A stretch of DNA of 64,000 bases from Steroidobacter agaridevorans (GTDB lineage: Bacteria > Pseudomonadota > Gammaproteobacteria > Steroidobacterales > Steroidobacteraceae), in NCBI RefSeq assembly GCF_009932555.1, contig NZ_BLJO01000001.1, forward strand, positions 1,157,872 through 1,221,871. Direction: 5' to 3'. Of the stretch, positions 26,977 to 36,177 are shown piece by piece (position 1 is the first letter of the stretch; each line of letters starts with the position of its first letter). Under the pieces are notes generated by a model, which saw nothing but the letters and a program-made list of their open reading frames with translations, did no database searches and was not told the DNA's origin. The position numbers were made by a program, and so were the translations under genes.

Positions 26977-27297
26977 ATGGGACGAGTCACATACATTGCG
27001 CACGACGGCGCCCGCCACACCATCGAGCTGGCCGAAGACGAGTCGCTGATGCGGGGCGCGGTCGACAATCGAGTGCCTGGAATCGATGGGGATTGTGGCG
27101 GTTGCGCGGCCTGCGGCACCTGTCACATTCATGTCGCTGCGGACTGGCTGGGCAAGGTCGGTCCCGCCTCGGATGCGGAGCGGGAAATGCTCCAATTTGC
27201 GGATGGCGCCGCCGAGGACTCGCGCCTTGCCTGCCAGATCCGAATGCGCGACGAGCTCGATGGCATCGTCGTCCACACTCCGGAATCTCAACACTAG
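26977..27297 (+). CDS. 2Fe-2S ferredoxin (adrenodoxin type), P450 partner
   Basis: This 106-aa soluble ferredoxin has the Cx5Cx2C cluster motif (CGGCAACGTC, ligands at its 1st, 7th and 10th residues) and a fourth Cys in RLACQI. This is the adrenodoxin/putidaredoxin class that carries electrons from an NAD(P)H reductase to bacterial P450s. An extra Cys lies inside the motif. It is 9 nt upstream of the CYP153 gene, its evident partner. No ferredoxin reductase gene is in the window, so a reductase from elsewhere must serve. Confidence 0.93.
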   Translation: MGRVTYIAHDGARHTIELAEDESLMRGAVDNRVPGIDGDCGGCAACGTCHIHVAADWLGKVGPASDAEREMLQFADGAAEDSRLACQIRMRDELDGIVVHTPESQH

Positions 27298-27306
27298 ATC
27301 CCTCCT

Positions 27307-28617
27307 ATGACTGACACCCTCGCCTCTCGCTCCGGGCCTCCAGTCACTTACAGTTTGGATGTGTTTCCGGACGCGCCGCCGACGCTCGAAGCCGCTCGCG
27401 CGCACGCGTACTCGCAACCGCTGGCCGAGATCGACGTCGCCAATCCGAAGCTGTTTCATGCCGATCTCGTGGAGCCTTACTTCGAGCGCTTGCGCCGGGA
27501 AGATCCGATTCATTACGTCGTGAGCCCGACGTTCGGCGGCTATTGGTCGATCACCCGCTACAACGACATCATGGCGGTCGATACCAATCACCAGCAGTTC
27601 TCTTCCGAGGCGGCGCTTGGCGGCATCACGATCAACACGGTGAGCAGCCCGCTACCCATGTTCATCGCGATGGATCCACCGAAGCACGATGAACAACGGC
27701 GCGCGGTACAACCCATCGTTGCACCCACCAACCTGCGCAATCTCGAGCCGCTGATTCGCAGCCGCGCCGCTGCGATCCTCGACGAGCTTCCCATCGGCGT
27801 CGAATTCGACTGGGTCGACAAGGTGTCGGTCGAGCTGACCGCGATGACGCTGGCGACGCTGATGGATTTTCCGCAGGAGCGGCGACGCAAGCTGACTCGC
27901 TGGTCCGACGTGGCGACGGCCGTTCCCGGCGGTGGCGTGATCGACCGGCCCGAGCAGTGGGTCGAAGAAATGTCGGAATGTTTCAGCACCTTTCAGGCGC
28001 TATGGAACGAACGCGCGGCTCGCCCGCCGGGCAACGATTTGATTTCGATGCTGGCGCACGGCGCCGGCACTCGGAACATGCCGCCGTATGAGTTTCAAGG
28101 CAATGTGGTGCTGCTCATCGTCGGCGGCAACGACACGACCCGTAACAGCATCACGGGCAGTGTGCTCGCGTTGAATCGGAACCCGGATCAATATCAGAAA
28201 CTCCGCGAGCGTCCGGAGCTCGTTGCCAGCATGGTGTCCGAAACCATCCGCTGGCAAACCCCGCTCGCTCACATGCGCCGCACCGCCGTGCAGGATGTCG
28301 AGCTCGGGGGCAAGCTGATTCGCAAGGGCGACAAGGTCGTCATGTGGTATCTCTCGGGCAATCGCGACGAGACGGTCATCGAGCGACCTCACGAGTACCT
28401 GATCGATCGCGCGCGGCCGCGCCAGCACATTTCATTCGGCTACGGCATTCATCGCTGCGTCGGCAATCGGCTCGCCGAGCTGCAGCTGCAGGTCATTTGG
28501 GAAGAAATCTTGAAACGCTTTCCGCTGGTCGAAGTCGTCGGCCCGCCCGAACGTGTCTATTCGACCTTCGTGCACGGCTTCCGATCGCTGCCCGTCAGGA
28601 TCCCGCGCCGGCATTGA
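27307..28617 (+). CDS. cytochrome P450, CYP153-like alkane/fatty terminal hydroxylase
   Basis: This 436-aa soluble P450 has the I-helix motif LLIVGGNDTTRNS and heme-binding loop FGYGIHRCVGNRLAELQLQ, both highly typical of CYP153. The ETIRW (ExxR) motif lies near the middle of the C-terminal half. CYP153 enzymes hydroxylate terminal carbons of medium-chain alkanes and related hydrophobic compounds using ferredoxin and ferredoxin reductase. The ferredoxin is encoded directly upstream. Substrate range cannot be read from sequence; steroid- or terpene-active relatives (CYP108/125) are less likely given the GGNDTTRNS motif. Confidence 0.9.
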   Translation: MTDTLASRSGPPVTYSLDVFPDAPPTLEAARAHAYSQPLAEIDVANPKLFHADLVEPYFERLRREDPIHYVVSPTFGGYWSITRYNDIMAVDTNHQQFSSEAALGGITINTVSSPLPMFIAMDPPKHDEQRRAVQPIVAPTNLRNLEPLIRSRAAAILDELPIGVEFDWVDKVSVELTAMTLATLMDFPQERRRKLTRWSDVATAVPGGGVIDRPEQWVEEMSECFSTFQALWNERAARPPGNDLISMLAHGAGTRNMPPYEFQGNVVLLIVGGNDTTRNSITGSVLALNRNPDQYQKLRERPELVASMVSETIRWQTPLAHMRRTAVQDVELGGKLIRKGDKVVMWYLSGNRDETVIERPHEYLIDRARPRQHISFGYGIHRCVGNRLAELQLQVIWEEILKRFPLVEVVGPPERVYSTFVHGFRSLPVRIPRRH

Positions 28618-28622
28618 CGAAG

Positions 28623-28650
28623 CGGGTCGGCCACCTCGGCAGCCGACCCG
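28623..28650. terminator. hairpin between convergent CYP153 and lipoprotein genes
   Basis: CGGGTCGGC and GCCGACCCG form a perfect 9-bp stem with a 10-nt loop in the 56-nt gap between two convergent genes. No long T-run follows on either strand, so it may act as a bidirectional or Rho-assisted terminator. Confidence 0.6.
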
Positions 28651-28673
28651 GCGGGTGCAAACAAAACGATGAA

Positions 28674-29201
28674 TCAGTTCACGCGCACCATGGCGACGCG
28701 TTCCGCCGGCGTGAGCTCGGACTCGAGCACGACGACGAAGCCGGTCTTGTTCTTGATCAGCGCGGCCTGGCCGCTCGCCAGCTTGCGATCGATCTTGTCC
28801 GGCGTGATGTTCCACATGGCGCCCGTGGCCGGATCCACCGCGAGCATGCCGATCAAACCGCCGACCAGCAGGTTGCCCCAGTACCAGCCGGACATCTTCG
28901 GGGTCAGCTCGACTTCGGTGACCTTGTAGCCGGGCATCTCCAGTCGCAGCGTGTAGCTCTGGCCCGAGAAGTAGCTCTTCTTGGGGTCGAGCGAAACCGT
29001 GCACGGGGTCTTTTCCACCGCCACGATATCCGCGATATCGCCGCCGCTCTTGCGCACCGACGCGGTAGCGCCCGGCGGTTGCGTAGCAATCGAAATCTCC
29101 CGGTTGCCGCCATGGACAATGGAAGCGCAGCCGCCTGCAAACACGCTCGCTCCCAGAATGCCGAACGCCAGCGCGCCTCGAACCCACCTGTTCCGACCCA
29201 T
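28674..29201 (-). CDS. lipoprotein with PEGA-like domain
   Basis: This 175-aa protein has a lipoprotein signal peptide ending FAGGC (acylated Cys about residue 25). A PEGA-like beta-sandwich start follows (ISIATQPPGATASVRKSGG), then a hydrophobic hairpin GWYWGNLLVGGLIGMLAVDP typical of lipoproteins with a buried membrane-proximal helix. GGAGG lies upstream of the ATG. Related proteins are found in many proteobacteria and are usually annotated only as lipoproteins. It is transcribed convergently to CYP153. Confidence 0.78.
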   Translation of the reverse strand: MGRNRWVRGALAFGILGASVFAGGCASIVHGGNREISIATQPPGATASVRKSGGDIADIVAVEKTPCTVSLDPKKSYFSGQSYTLRLEMPGYKVTEVELTPKMSGWYWGNLLVGGLIGMLAVDPATGAMWNITPDKIDRKLASGQAALIKNKTGFVVVLESELTPAERVAMVRVN

Positions 29202-29328
29202 GTTCCGTCCTCCGCTGAGTTTGTTTATTTCATCCGTTAAGTAACGGGCGGGGGACGCTAGCTTTGCAAGTCACATTACGTCAACGATTTCGGTATGAAA
29301 CCATGACGTAGTCGTCATCCGGTCCGAA

Positions 29329-31332
29329 TCAGTGCGCGACCACCTGCACCGGAGGCGATGTGAGCTGCAGCGGTGTTTCGAAATCGGCGAGATAGAGCAG
29401 CCGGTCGGGCGCGAGTGCATTTACAAGTGCGACCCGTGCACGGGTGGGCGCCGTGCCGCCCGGCGATCCTTCGGCCAGCAGCGCGACGCCTCGGTCGAAG
29501 CCGCTCACCTCGCTGAACCGAGTCACTTGCGCCGGCGTACCGACGAGTTGAGTGTCGCCGAATGCACCGCGAGTCGTCACGCCGAGGACTGTGTACGGGG
29601 TGCCGTCAACAAACCGGGCTTGTTGTACGAGCACGATGTTACCTGTCGAGTCGTACCAGGCCGTGCCGCCGGCTGCGACAATCGTGTCGGCCCCGTTGCT
29701 GGCGAGATCCAGCTCATGGATCTGGCCGCTCTTCAGATATAACACTGCACCGTCGTCCGGTCGCAAGCCCACCACTTCCGCGGCCGTGGCCACCTCGCGT
29801 GGATTGGGAGTTGCCGATATTTCTGCCACGTAGGCTCGACTCGGCAGCAACGGCGTTTCCACTGTGTAACCCACGCGCCGCCCTACGCCGCCGCCGATCG
29901 TCCCGCCCGTCAATGAAATCGTGCTCGCGCCAACAGACTCCCCGAATGCAAGCGTGTGGCTCACCTGAGTTTCGACCCGCAGTTGGCGCGCGTCGATATA
30001 GAACAGCCCCTGACGGCCGCCGCGATTTGCTCGAATCAGAATCGCGCTTTGATCGGCAGCGATCGAATAATCCAGCACGTCGTCGCTGGTCGCCGGATCG
30101 CTGATCGCAGAAACTGCAACAGTCGGGCTAGGACCCTCCGGCGTCACGGTGTAGAGCGACTTGGTGCCGCCCCCCGCAACCGACGAGGCCAGAAAGAACA
30201 GATTCCGCGAGTCGCGCGAGAAGCGCAGTCGACTTGCGAACACTGCATTCGTCGGGCTGACCTTGACCAAGGCCGCCGGGGTTGCCGCGTTGAAGACATA
30301 CACGGAGTCGACGCTGCCGACGCGTGCGATCAGCGCGATCCACTGACCGTCAGGACTGACGATGAACTGCTCCGCGTTGCTGGTATTGAGAGGCAGCGTC
30401 GCGCCCGACGGCAAAGGCACCGTGCCCCTCTGAATCGGCGCGGCCGTGCGCACGAACCCGAGATCGACAGTCGCGGCGTTGGTTCTATCCTCCCGCCGAT
30501 AGACGACGGTTGCGCCGTTCTGGGAAGCGGCGAAGCCACGCAGCCGCATGTTGCCTTCGGTCGCCGCCGTCAGTGCAGTGGGCGCCGAAGCGAAATCGCT
30601 CATATAAAGCTCAGGCGAGCCATTCGCCGCCGGATCGCCCGCGAGGACGATCCGAAACGGTTCGACACCCACAAAGACGGCGGCAGTCCCGATGGCCGAT
30701 TCGGAGCTCGAATCGGTGACGCGATATTTGAAGCGGGTCACTCCCTTGAATCCGCCCGGCAGTCCACTGATGCCGATCGAGGAGTCCGTGTTGACGGCGG
30801 CACTGCCCGCGAGCGGCCCCTCTTCGATCGTCACGGTGAGCGGATCGGAATCGGCATCTGTATCGTTCGCCAGCACCGCGATGTTTGCTAGCGCCGAGCC
30901 GTCCGCACGCAAGGCGTCGTTTGCCGCGACCGGCGCGCGATTTGGATGCACGTTGATGTTGACGGTTCCCGGGACAGAGTTGCCGGCGCTGTCGTTTACC
31001 TGAACACGAAAGCTATCGTCGCCGAGGAATCCCGAAGCGGGACGATAAACGAATGCGCCACTGGGACTGAAGCTGACGAGAGCGCCGCTCGCAGGATTGG
31101 CGGCCACCGAGAACGTGAGCGCATCGCCCGTCGGGTCGGTCGCAGACACCTGGCCTTGCAGATCGGTATTCAGCTTGGTCGAGAAATCGGCTGCCCCAAG
31201 CACGGGGGGTGAATTCGAAGCGCGACCGGAGGTACGACCTCCGCCCCCACCACCACCGCATCCAGCCATGCATAGAACGACAATCGGAATGAATGCGCGG
31301 CACAGCGACGTCTGCTTCGAGGCGTTCTGCAT
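29329..31332 (-). CDS. lipoprotein with cadherin/Ig-like repeats and beta-propeller-like C-terminal region
   Basis: This 667-aa protein has a lipobox LCMAGC followed by a seven-Gly linker. Two tandem cadherin-like/VCBS-type repeats follow (FVYRPASGFLGDDSFRVQVND, then a DTDADSDPLTVTI/FKYRVTDSSS repeat). The rest looks like a TolB/WD40-like propeller (QFIVSPDGQWIALIA, RLRFSRDSRNLFFLAS, VLDYSIAADQSAILIRA). It is therefore probably an outer-membrane or surface-anchored binding protein. Start 31332 has a strong GGAGGGG ribosome site; an upstream alternative at 31347 lacks one. No partner gene indicates its ligand. Confidence 0.78.
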   Translation of the reverse strand: MQNASKQTSLCRAFIPIVVLCMAGCGGGGGGGRTSGRASNSPPVLGAADFSTKLNTDLQGQVSATDPTGDALTFSVAANPASGALVSFSPSGAFVYRPASGFLGDDSFRVQVNDSAGNSVPGTVNINVHPNRAPVAANDALRADGSALANIAVLANDTDADSDPLTVTIEEGPLAGSAAVNTDSSIGISGLPGGFKGVTRFKYRVTDSSSESAIGTAAVFVGVEPFRIVLAGDPAANGSPELYMSDFASAPTALTAATEGNMRLRGFAASQNGATVVYRREDRTNAATVDLGFVRTAAPIQRGTVPLPSGATLPLNTSNAEQFIVSPDGQWIALIARVGSVDSVYVFNAATPAALVKVSPTNAVFASRLRFSRDSRNLFFLASSVAGGGTKSLYTVTPEGPSPTVAVSAISDPATSDDVLDYSIAADQSAILIRANRGGRQGLFYIDARQLRVETQVSHTLAFGESVGASTISLTGGTIGGGVGRRVGYTVETPLLPSRAYVAEISATPNPREVATAAEVVGLRPDDGAVLYLKSGQIHELDLASNGADTIVAAGGTAWYDSTGNIVLVQQARFVDGTPYTVLGVTTRGAFGDTQLVGTPAQVTRFSEVSGFDRGVALLAEGSPGGTAPTRARVALVNALAPDRLLYLADFETPLQLTSPPVQVVAH

Positions 31333-31456
31333 GTCCCCTCCCCGCACGTTCTTAGGTGCGGAGGCAACAAAATACTGCAGAGAATCCCCAAGCTCAGCCC
31401 GCGAACTCCCTACAATGTGCGAAATAGTCGGCGCCCCCGCCCACTACATATATTTC

Positions 31457-32188
31457 TTACTTGCGCGATGCGCCGCGTAATTGAGCCGCGATGGACTGCA
31501 AGCCGCCGAGGGCGAAGGCGACCATGTGATCGATCAGCGAGTCGGTGTCGACCAGCAGCGCTGGAAATATTTTCTTTTGCCACTCCGGGCTCGCGATCAA
31601 CATGAACAGGCACGGGCCCACGATGCTCACGGTCGAGCGGCTCACCGCGGGATGAGTGGGTGGCACGCCGAGAATGTCACCTATCATTCCGGTCACCAGC
31701 CGGGCCTTGGGCATGACCTGATTCTTCATCATGTTGTCCATGAGCGAAGTGGGCGCCATCAACTCCCGGCTCAACACTCGCAATTCCCACGCGCCCTCGT
31801 CACGCTTGGCGACCTCGCCGACGATCTTCCGTAGCAACAACCGCAGCTTGTCCGCCCCGCTGGCGGCGCTTTGCGTGATCTCCGTGACGATGTCTATGCT
31901 GACCAACCTTGCATGCGCCTCCTCGAGCACGGCGGCATACAAACCGTCCTTGCCGCCAAAGTGATAATTCACAGCGGCAATGTTGGCATTGGCTCGCTCG
32001 CAGATCTCCTTGCTGGTCGCGTAGACATAGCCCCGTTCAGCAAACACGCGTCCCGCGACTTCCAGCAATTGTTGCCTCGTCTGCGCGCCGTCCTCGCGCG
32101 CCGCCGCTCGTGCCGGCGGACGCTTGGCTGCGCGCCGTGGCTTCGAGGCGGTCCTGTCGGTCTTGCGGGGACGCATGCGCGGGCTCAT
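31457..32188 (-). CDS. TetR-family regulator, CecR-like
   Basis: This 243-aa protein has a basic N-terminal tail (KTDRTASKPRRAAKRPP region), a TetR helix-turn-helix (ATSKEICERANANIAAVNYHFGGK region) and the longer C-terminal domain seen in E. coli CecR (YbiH). CecR in E. coli controls the ybhGFSR efflux genes, and here the divergent operon is a ybhGFSR-like exporter, so the regulatory link is well supported by context. The ATG at 32188 is used; an open frame runs back to 32239 through the operator and is rejected. It probably represses both itself and the exporter until a toxic ligand binds. Confidence 0.88.
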   Translation of the reverse strand: MSPRMRPRKTDRTASKPRRAAKRPPARAAAREDGAQTRQQLLEVAGRVFAERGYVYATSKEICERANANIAAVNYHFGGKDGLYAAVLEEAHARLVSIDIVTEITQSAASGADKLRLLLRKIVGEVAKRDEGAWELRVLSRELMAPTSLMDNMMKNQVMPKARLVTGMIGDILGVPPTHPAVSRSTVSIVGPCLFMLIASPEWQKKIFPALLVDTDSLIDHMVAFALGGLQSIAAQLRGASRK

Positions 32189-32199
32189 GTGGAGTTGAA

Positions 32200-32219
32200 A
32201 TTCAAATTTGATTTTGAAT
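32200..32219. promoter_or_regulatory. palindromic operator for the CecR-like regulator
   Basis: ATTCAAA-TTTGAT-TTTGAAT is a perfect 7+7 inverted repeat with a 6-nt spacer. It lies in the 70-nt gap between the TetR start (32188) and the exporter start (32259), 12 nt from the regulator gene. Its position and symmetry fit a TetR dimer site repressing both directions. Confidence 0.65.
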
Positions 32220-32258
32220 AGACTGACGGCAGTTTGCAACCCTGCTCGGGGACTGGCC

Positions 32259-33284
32259 GTGTCAAAAAGAAGTATCGCACTCGCCGTCGTCGCTCTGCTG
32301 GCACTCGCCGCGCTCGGCTATTGGGTGTTCGGCGGCAACGACGACGATTCGCACATCGTTCTGCAGGGGAATGTCGACCTGCGCCAGATCGAGCTGCCCT
32401 TCAACGACAGCGAGCGCATTGCCGAAGTGCTGGTGGAGGAAGGCTCCACGGTGAAAGCCGGTCAGGTGCTGGCGCGACTCGATACCGGCCGACTCCTGCC
32501 CCGCGTCGCGCAGGCCGAAGCTCGCGCCGCCGCGCAACGCGAAGTGCTCAGGAAACTTCGTAATGGCGCGCGTCCGGAAGAAGTTGCTCAAGCCAGAGCG
32601 GCGCTGGCAGCGGCGCAAGCGGAGGCAGCGAATGCCACCAGCCAATTGCAGCGTCTTCGCAGTATCAGCGACGAATCCAAAGGACGCGCCATCAGCCCGC
32701 AAGATCTCGAAGCAGCTATCGCGGCGGCCCGCATGAGCGAAGCCCAGGCCGAAAGCTCGCGCAAGGCGCTCGAACTGACGCTCGCCGGCCCACGCCAGGA
32801 AGAGATCGATCAAGCCAAAGCGCAACTCGATGCGGCCGAAGCCGATCTCGCCCTGCTGAAGCGACAACTCGCCGATGCGGACTTGCTCGCGCCGACCGAC
32901 GGCGTGATTCGCAATCGGCTCATGGAACCGGGCGAGCTGGCCACTCCGCAGCGCCCGGTGTTCGCGATTGCAATCACGACGCCGAAGTGGGTTCGCGCAT
33001 ATCTGTCCGAAGTCGAGTTGAGCCGAGTCGCATTGGGCGCACCGGCACGCGTGACGATGGACAGTGCGCCGAATAATCCGCTGGAGGGCAAAGTGGGTTT
33101 CATCTCCTCCACCGCGGAGTTCACGCCGAAAACCGTGCAGACCGAGGAGCTACGCACCAGCCTGGTCTATGAGATTCGCGTATTCGTCGACGATCCCGAA
33201 GACCGGCTGCGGCTCGGCATGCCCGCGACGGTGACGATCACGCCGACTCAGCAGCAAGCGAACGTGCGCGAGTCCGGAAGATGA
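32259..33284 (+). CDS. HlyD-family membrane fusion protein (YbhG-like)
   Basis: This 341-aa protein begins with an N-terminal anchor (IALAVVALLALAALGYWVF), then a lipoyl/barrel-sandwich half (VLVEEGSTVKAGQVLARLD), a long alpha-helical hairpin (RNGARPEEVAQARAALAAAQ to QLADADLL) and the second half (APTDGVIRNRLMEPGE). These periplasmic adaptors link the inner-membrane ABC pump to an outer-membrane channel. GTG 32259 was chosen because the anchor begins there and GGGGA lies upstream; a longer frame starts inside the operator. Its stop overlaps the ATPase start (ATGA). Confidence 0.9.
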   Translation: MSKRSIALAVVALLALAALGYWVFGGNDDDSHIVLQGNVDLRQIELPFNDSERIAEVLVEEGSTVKAGQVLARLDTGRLLPRVAQAEARAAAQREVLRKLRNGARPEEVAQARAALAAAQAEAANATSQLQRLRSISDESKGRAISPQDLEAAIAAARMSEAQAESSRKALELTLAGPRQEEIDQAKAQLDAAEADLALLKRQLADADLLAPTDGVIRNRLMEPGELATPQRPVFAIAITTPKWVRAYLSEVELSRVALGAPARVTMDSAPNNPLEGKVGFISSTAEFTPKTVQTEELRTSLVYEIRVFVDDPEDRLRLGMPATVTITPTQQQANVRESGR

Positions 33285-35041
33285 ACGCCGCCGACGACTT
33301 CATCGTTCGCGGTGACAACCTCACCAAACGATTCGAACGTCAGAAGCTCGACACTATTACGGCGCTCGACCGTGTGTCGTTTGGCGCACGGCCGGGCGCA
33401 TTGACTGCGTTGGTCGGTCCGGACGGCGCAGGCAAAACGACCCTGCTGCGTCTCGCTGCGGGGCTCATGCGAGCCGATGAGGGCTCGCTCACCGTGCTCG
33501 GCCTGGACGCGGCGAAACAGCCGCAAGCGATTCAAGATCGCATCAGCTACATGCCTCAGCGCTTCGGTCTCTACGAGGACCTGAGCGTGCAGGAAAATCT
33601 CGATCTGTATGCGGACCTCCATGGCGTCACCCCGGAGCAGCGCGCCGAGCGTTATCCGCGACTCATGGAAATGACGGCACTGGCGCCGTTTCTCGACCGG
33701 CTCGCCGGCAAACTCTCCGGCGGCATGAAACAGAAGCTCGGTCTCGCCTGCACGCTGGTGCGCTCACCGGAGCTGTTGTTGCTGGATGAACCGACGGTCG
33801 GCGTGGATCCCCTCTCGCGACGCGAGCTGTGGGACATCGTCAGCGGGCTCGTGGAAAACGAAGGTCTCTCCGTGATCGTCAGCACCTCCTACATGGACGA
33901 GGCGGAACGTTGCGCACACGTCGTCGTTCTGCACGAAGGCCACGTGTTGGCGAGCGGTACCCCGCAAGAGTTGATGTCGCGCGCGAGCGGTCATTCTTTC
34001 CTGGCGATGTCACAGCGGGGAACTCCAGCGCGCAAACTGCAAGCAGATCTCATCGATCGCCCCGACGTGATCGACGCCGTGCCTCACGGCGGCCAGGTGC
34101 GGGTGGTCCTGGGCGATCGCGAGCCCTTGTCGCTACAGGACGTGACGTTCGAACCGACGTCGCCCATCCTCGAAGACAGCTTGATGATGCTGTTGCGTCA
34201 TAAGACGGACGAGCAGCCGGCCGCAAACGCAGCGCTGGAGCTGACCAGGAAGGATTCGCTGGATCACTCCGAGGTCGTCATCGAAGTGCACGATCTGGTG
34301 CGCAAGTTCGGCGACTTCACGGCGGTGAACCGCACCAGCTTCGAAGTGAAGCGCGGCGAAGTGTTTGGGCTGCTCGGCCCGAATGGCGCCGGCAAGACGA
34401 CCACCTTTCGCATGCTGTGTGGTCTGCTGCCCGCAACCTCGGGAACGTTGAAAGTCGCTGGCGCCGACCTGCGGCGTGCACGCGCCGAGGCGCGACAGAA
34501 CATCGGCTACGTCGCGCAGAAATTCTCGCTCTATGGCGATATCAGCGTGCTCGAGAACTTGCAGTTCTTCGCCGGCGCCTACGGTTTGCGTAATTCGCGA
34601 GCGGCACAGCGCATCGAATGGGCGCTCGATAATTTCGAGCTCAAGCAGCGCGCGTCGTCGACGGCCGGTTCGCTGCCCGGCGGCTTTCAACGCCGCCTCG
34701 CAATGGCCGCCGCCCTGCTGCACGAGCCCGCCATCGTGTTTCTCGACGAGCCGACGAGCGGCGCGGATCCTTTGGCAAGACGAGAATTCTGGCGGCGTAT
34801 CGGCTCGCTGGCCGATCACGGCACGACCATCGTGGTCACCACCCACTTCATGGAAGAAGCCGAGTACTGCGATCGGATCATGATTCAGGACGCGGGCACG
34901 ATGCTGGCGATCGGCACGCCGGAAGAAGTACGCAGGCAGGCCGGCTCGGGCGGCGAACCCGCGCACTCCATGGAAGACGCCTTCATTGGCATCGTCGAAC
35001 AAGGCCGGGAACGGGCGCAGCGACAGGAGCACGCGGCATGA
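33281..35041 (+). CDS. double ABC ATPase of drug exporter (YbhF-like)
   Basis: This 586-aa protein is two ABC ATPases in tandem. Half 1 has Walker A GPDGAGKTT, signature LSGGMKQKL and Walker B LLLLDEPTVGVDP. Half 2 has Walker A GPNGAGKTT, a degenerate signature LPGGFQRRL (Pro for Ser) and VFLDEPTSGADP. E. coli YbhF (578 aa) has the same two-ATPase arrangement. It powers the two permeases encoded next. Its start overlaps the adaptor gene by 4 nt (ATGA), and so does its end with the first permease, so translation is coupled through the operon. Confidence 0.93.
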   Translation: MNAADDFIVRGDNLTKRFERQKLDTITALDRVSFGARPGALTALVGPDGAGKTTLLRLAAGLMRADEGSLTVLGLDAAKQPQAIQDRISYMPQRFGLYEDLSVQENLDLYADLHGVTPEQRAERYPRLMEMTALAPFLDRLAGKLSGGMKQKLGLACTLVRSPELLLLDEPTVGVDPLSRRELWDIVSGLVENEGLSVIVSTSYMDEAERCAHVVVLHEGHVLASGTPQELMSRASGHSFLAMSQRGTPARKLQADLIDRPDVIDAVPHGGQVRVVLGDREPLSLQDVTFEPTSPILEDSLMMLLRHKTDEQPAANAALELTRKDSLDHSEVVIEVHDLVRKFGDFTAVNRTSFEVKRGEVFGLLGPNGAGKTTTFRMLCGLLPATSGTLKVAGADLRRARAEARQNIGYVAQKFSLYGDISVLENLQFFAGAYGLRNSRAAQRIEWALDNFELKQRASSTAGSLPGGFQRRLAMAAALLHEPAIVFLDEPTSGADPLARREFWRRIGSLADHGTTIVVTTHFMEEAEYCDRIMIQDAGTMLAIGTPEEVRRQAGSGGEPAHSMEDAFIGIVEQGRERAQRQEHAA

Positions 35042-36177
35042 GCGACGTTCACACATCTCGTCTGTCCTGGCGGCGCTTGCGCGCGCTCACCCTGAAAGAA
35101 ACCCGTCAGTTGCTGCGTGATAAGAGCAACCTGATGGTCGGCCTGTTTCTGCCGTTCGTGCTGATTCTGGTGTTCGGCTATGGCTTGTCGTTCGACATCA
35201 AGAACGCGCCCGTCGCCATCGTTTCGCAGGACACCTCGCCCACCGCCCAGGATGTCGTCGCCGGATTTTATTTGTCGCCCTACTTCACCGTGACCCGGTT
35301 GCACTCCATGGAGGAGGCGCAGCGCTTGATGCGCGCGGGCGAGGTCGAGGCGATCGTCTATCTGCAATCCGATTTTTCCCGTCGACTGGCCGCGAGCGAC
35401 GCAACCATCCAAGTGCTCGTCAACGGCGTCGACGCCAACCGCGCACGTGTGCTGGAAGGCTTCGCGCAAGGCGCGATCGCGCAGTGGAGCAACAAACGTG
35501 CGGTGTCCGGCGCCAGCATCGCTCCGGCGCCTGCGGTCAGACTGGAAACCCGCTTGTGGTTCAACGAGGCGAACACCAGCACGCACTTTCTGGTTCCCGG
35601 GCTCATCGTGCTGATCATGACGCTGAACGGCGCGCTCTTGACGTCGCTGGTCATGGCGCGTGAATGGGAACGAGGCACGCTGGAGTCGTTGTTCGTCACG
35701 CCGATCAATACCGGCGAGCTGATCGCCTCGAAGCTCATTCCCTACTTCGGCGTGGGCCTGGCAGGCCTCACGATGTGCCTGCTCGCGGGCAAGTTCATGT
35801 TCTTTGTCCCCATCCGCGGCTCGCTGCTGCTGATCGTGCTGATCTCGATGCTTTACCTGCTGGTGTCGTTGAGCCTGGGCTTGCTGATCTCCGCCGCCAC
35901 CAAGAATCAATTCCTCGCCTCGCAGATCGCCCTGATCACCAGCTTTCTGCCGGCGCTGATGCTGTCGGGATTCATTTTCGATCTGCGCAGCGTGCCCGCG
36001 ATCGTCCGCGCCATCAGCACCGTGCTGCCGCCGACCTACTACGTCGAAGCGCTGCAGACGCTATTTCTCGCCGGCAACGTGCCCGGCCTGCTGATCAAAG
36101 ACACGGCCGTGCTGCTGACGGCGGCCGTCGTGCTGTTCGTGCTCATCCGGATCAACACACGGAAACAATTGGTATGA
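35038..36177 (+). CDS. ABC-2 type permease (YbhS-like)
   Basis: This 379-aa protein has an N-terminal helix (LMVGLFLPFVLILVFGYGLSF), a large periplasmic region (to about residue 180), then five helices. The sequence MAREWERGTLESLFVTP is the classic ABC-2 permease motif contacting the ATPase. It heterodimerises with the next gene's product to form the pore. ATGA overlaps at both ends couple it to the ATPase and the second permease. Length and order match E. coli ybhF-ybhS-ybhR. Confidence 0.93.
   Translation: MSDVHTSRLSWRRLRALTLKETRQLLRDKSNLMVGLFLPFVLILVFGYGLSFDIKNAPVAIVSQDTSPTAQDVVAGFYLSPYFTVTRLHSMEEAQRLMRAGEVEAIVYLQSDFSRRLAASDATIQVLVNGVDANRARVLEGFAQGAIAQWSNKRAVSGASIAPAPAVRLETRLWFNEANTSTHFLVPGLIVLIMTLNGALLTSLVMAREWERGTLESLFVTPINTGELIASKLIPYFGVGLAGLTMCLLAGKFMFFVPIRGSLLLIVLISMLYLLVSLSLGLLISAATKNQFLASQIALITSFLPALMLSGFIFDLRSVPAIVRAISTVLPPTYYVEALQTLFLAGNVPGLLIKDTAVLLTAAVVLFVLIRINTRKQLV

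Noticed and set aside
35664..36173. N-terminal extension of the second efflux permease by 170 codons
   Set aside because: The extension lies inside the first permease gene and has no membrane-protein character; the ATGA overlap gives a clear start at 36174.
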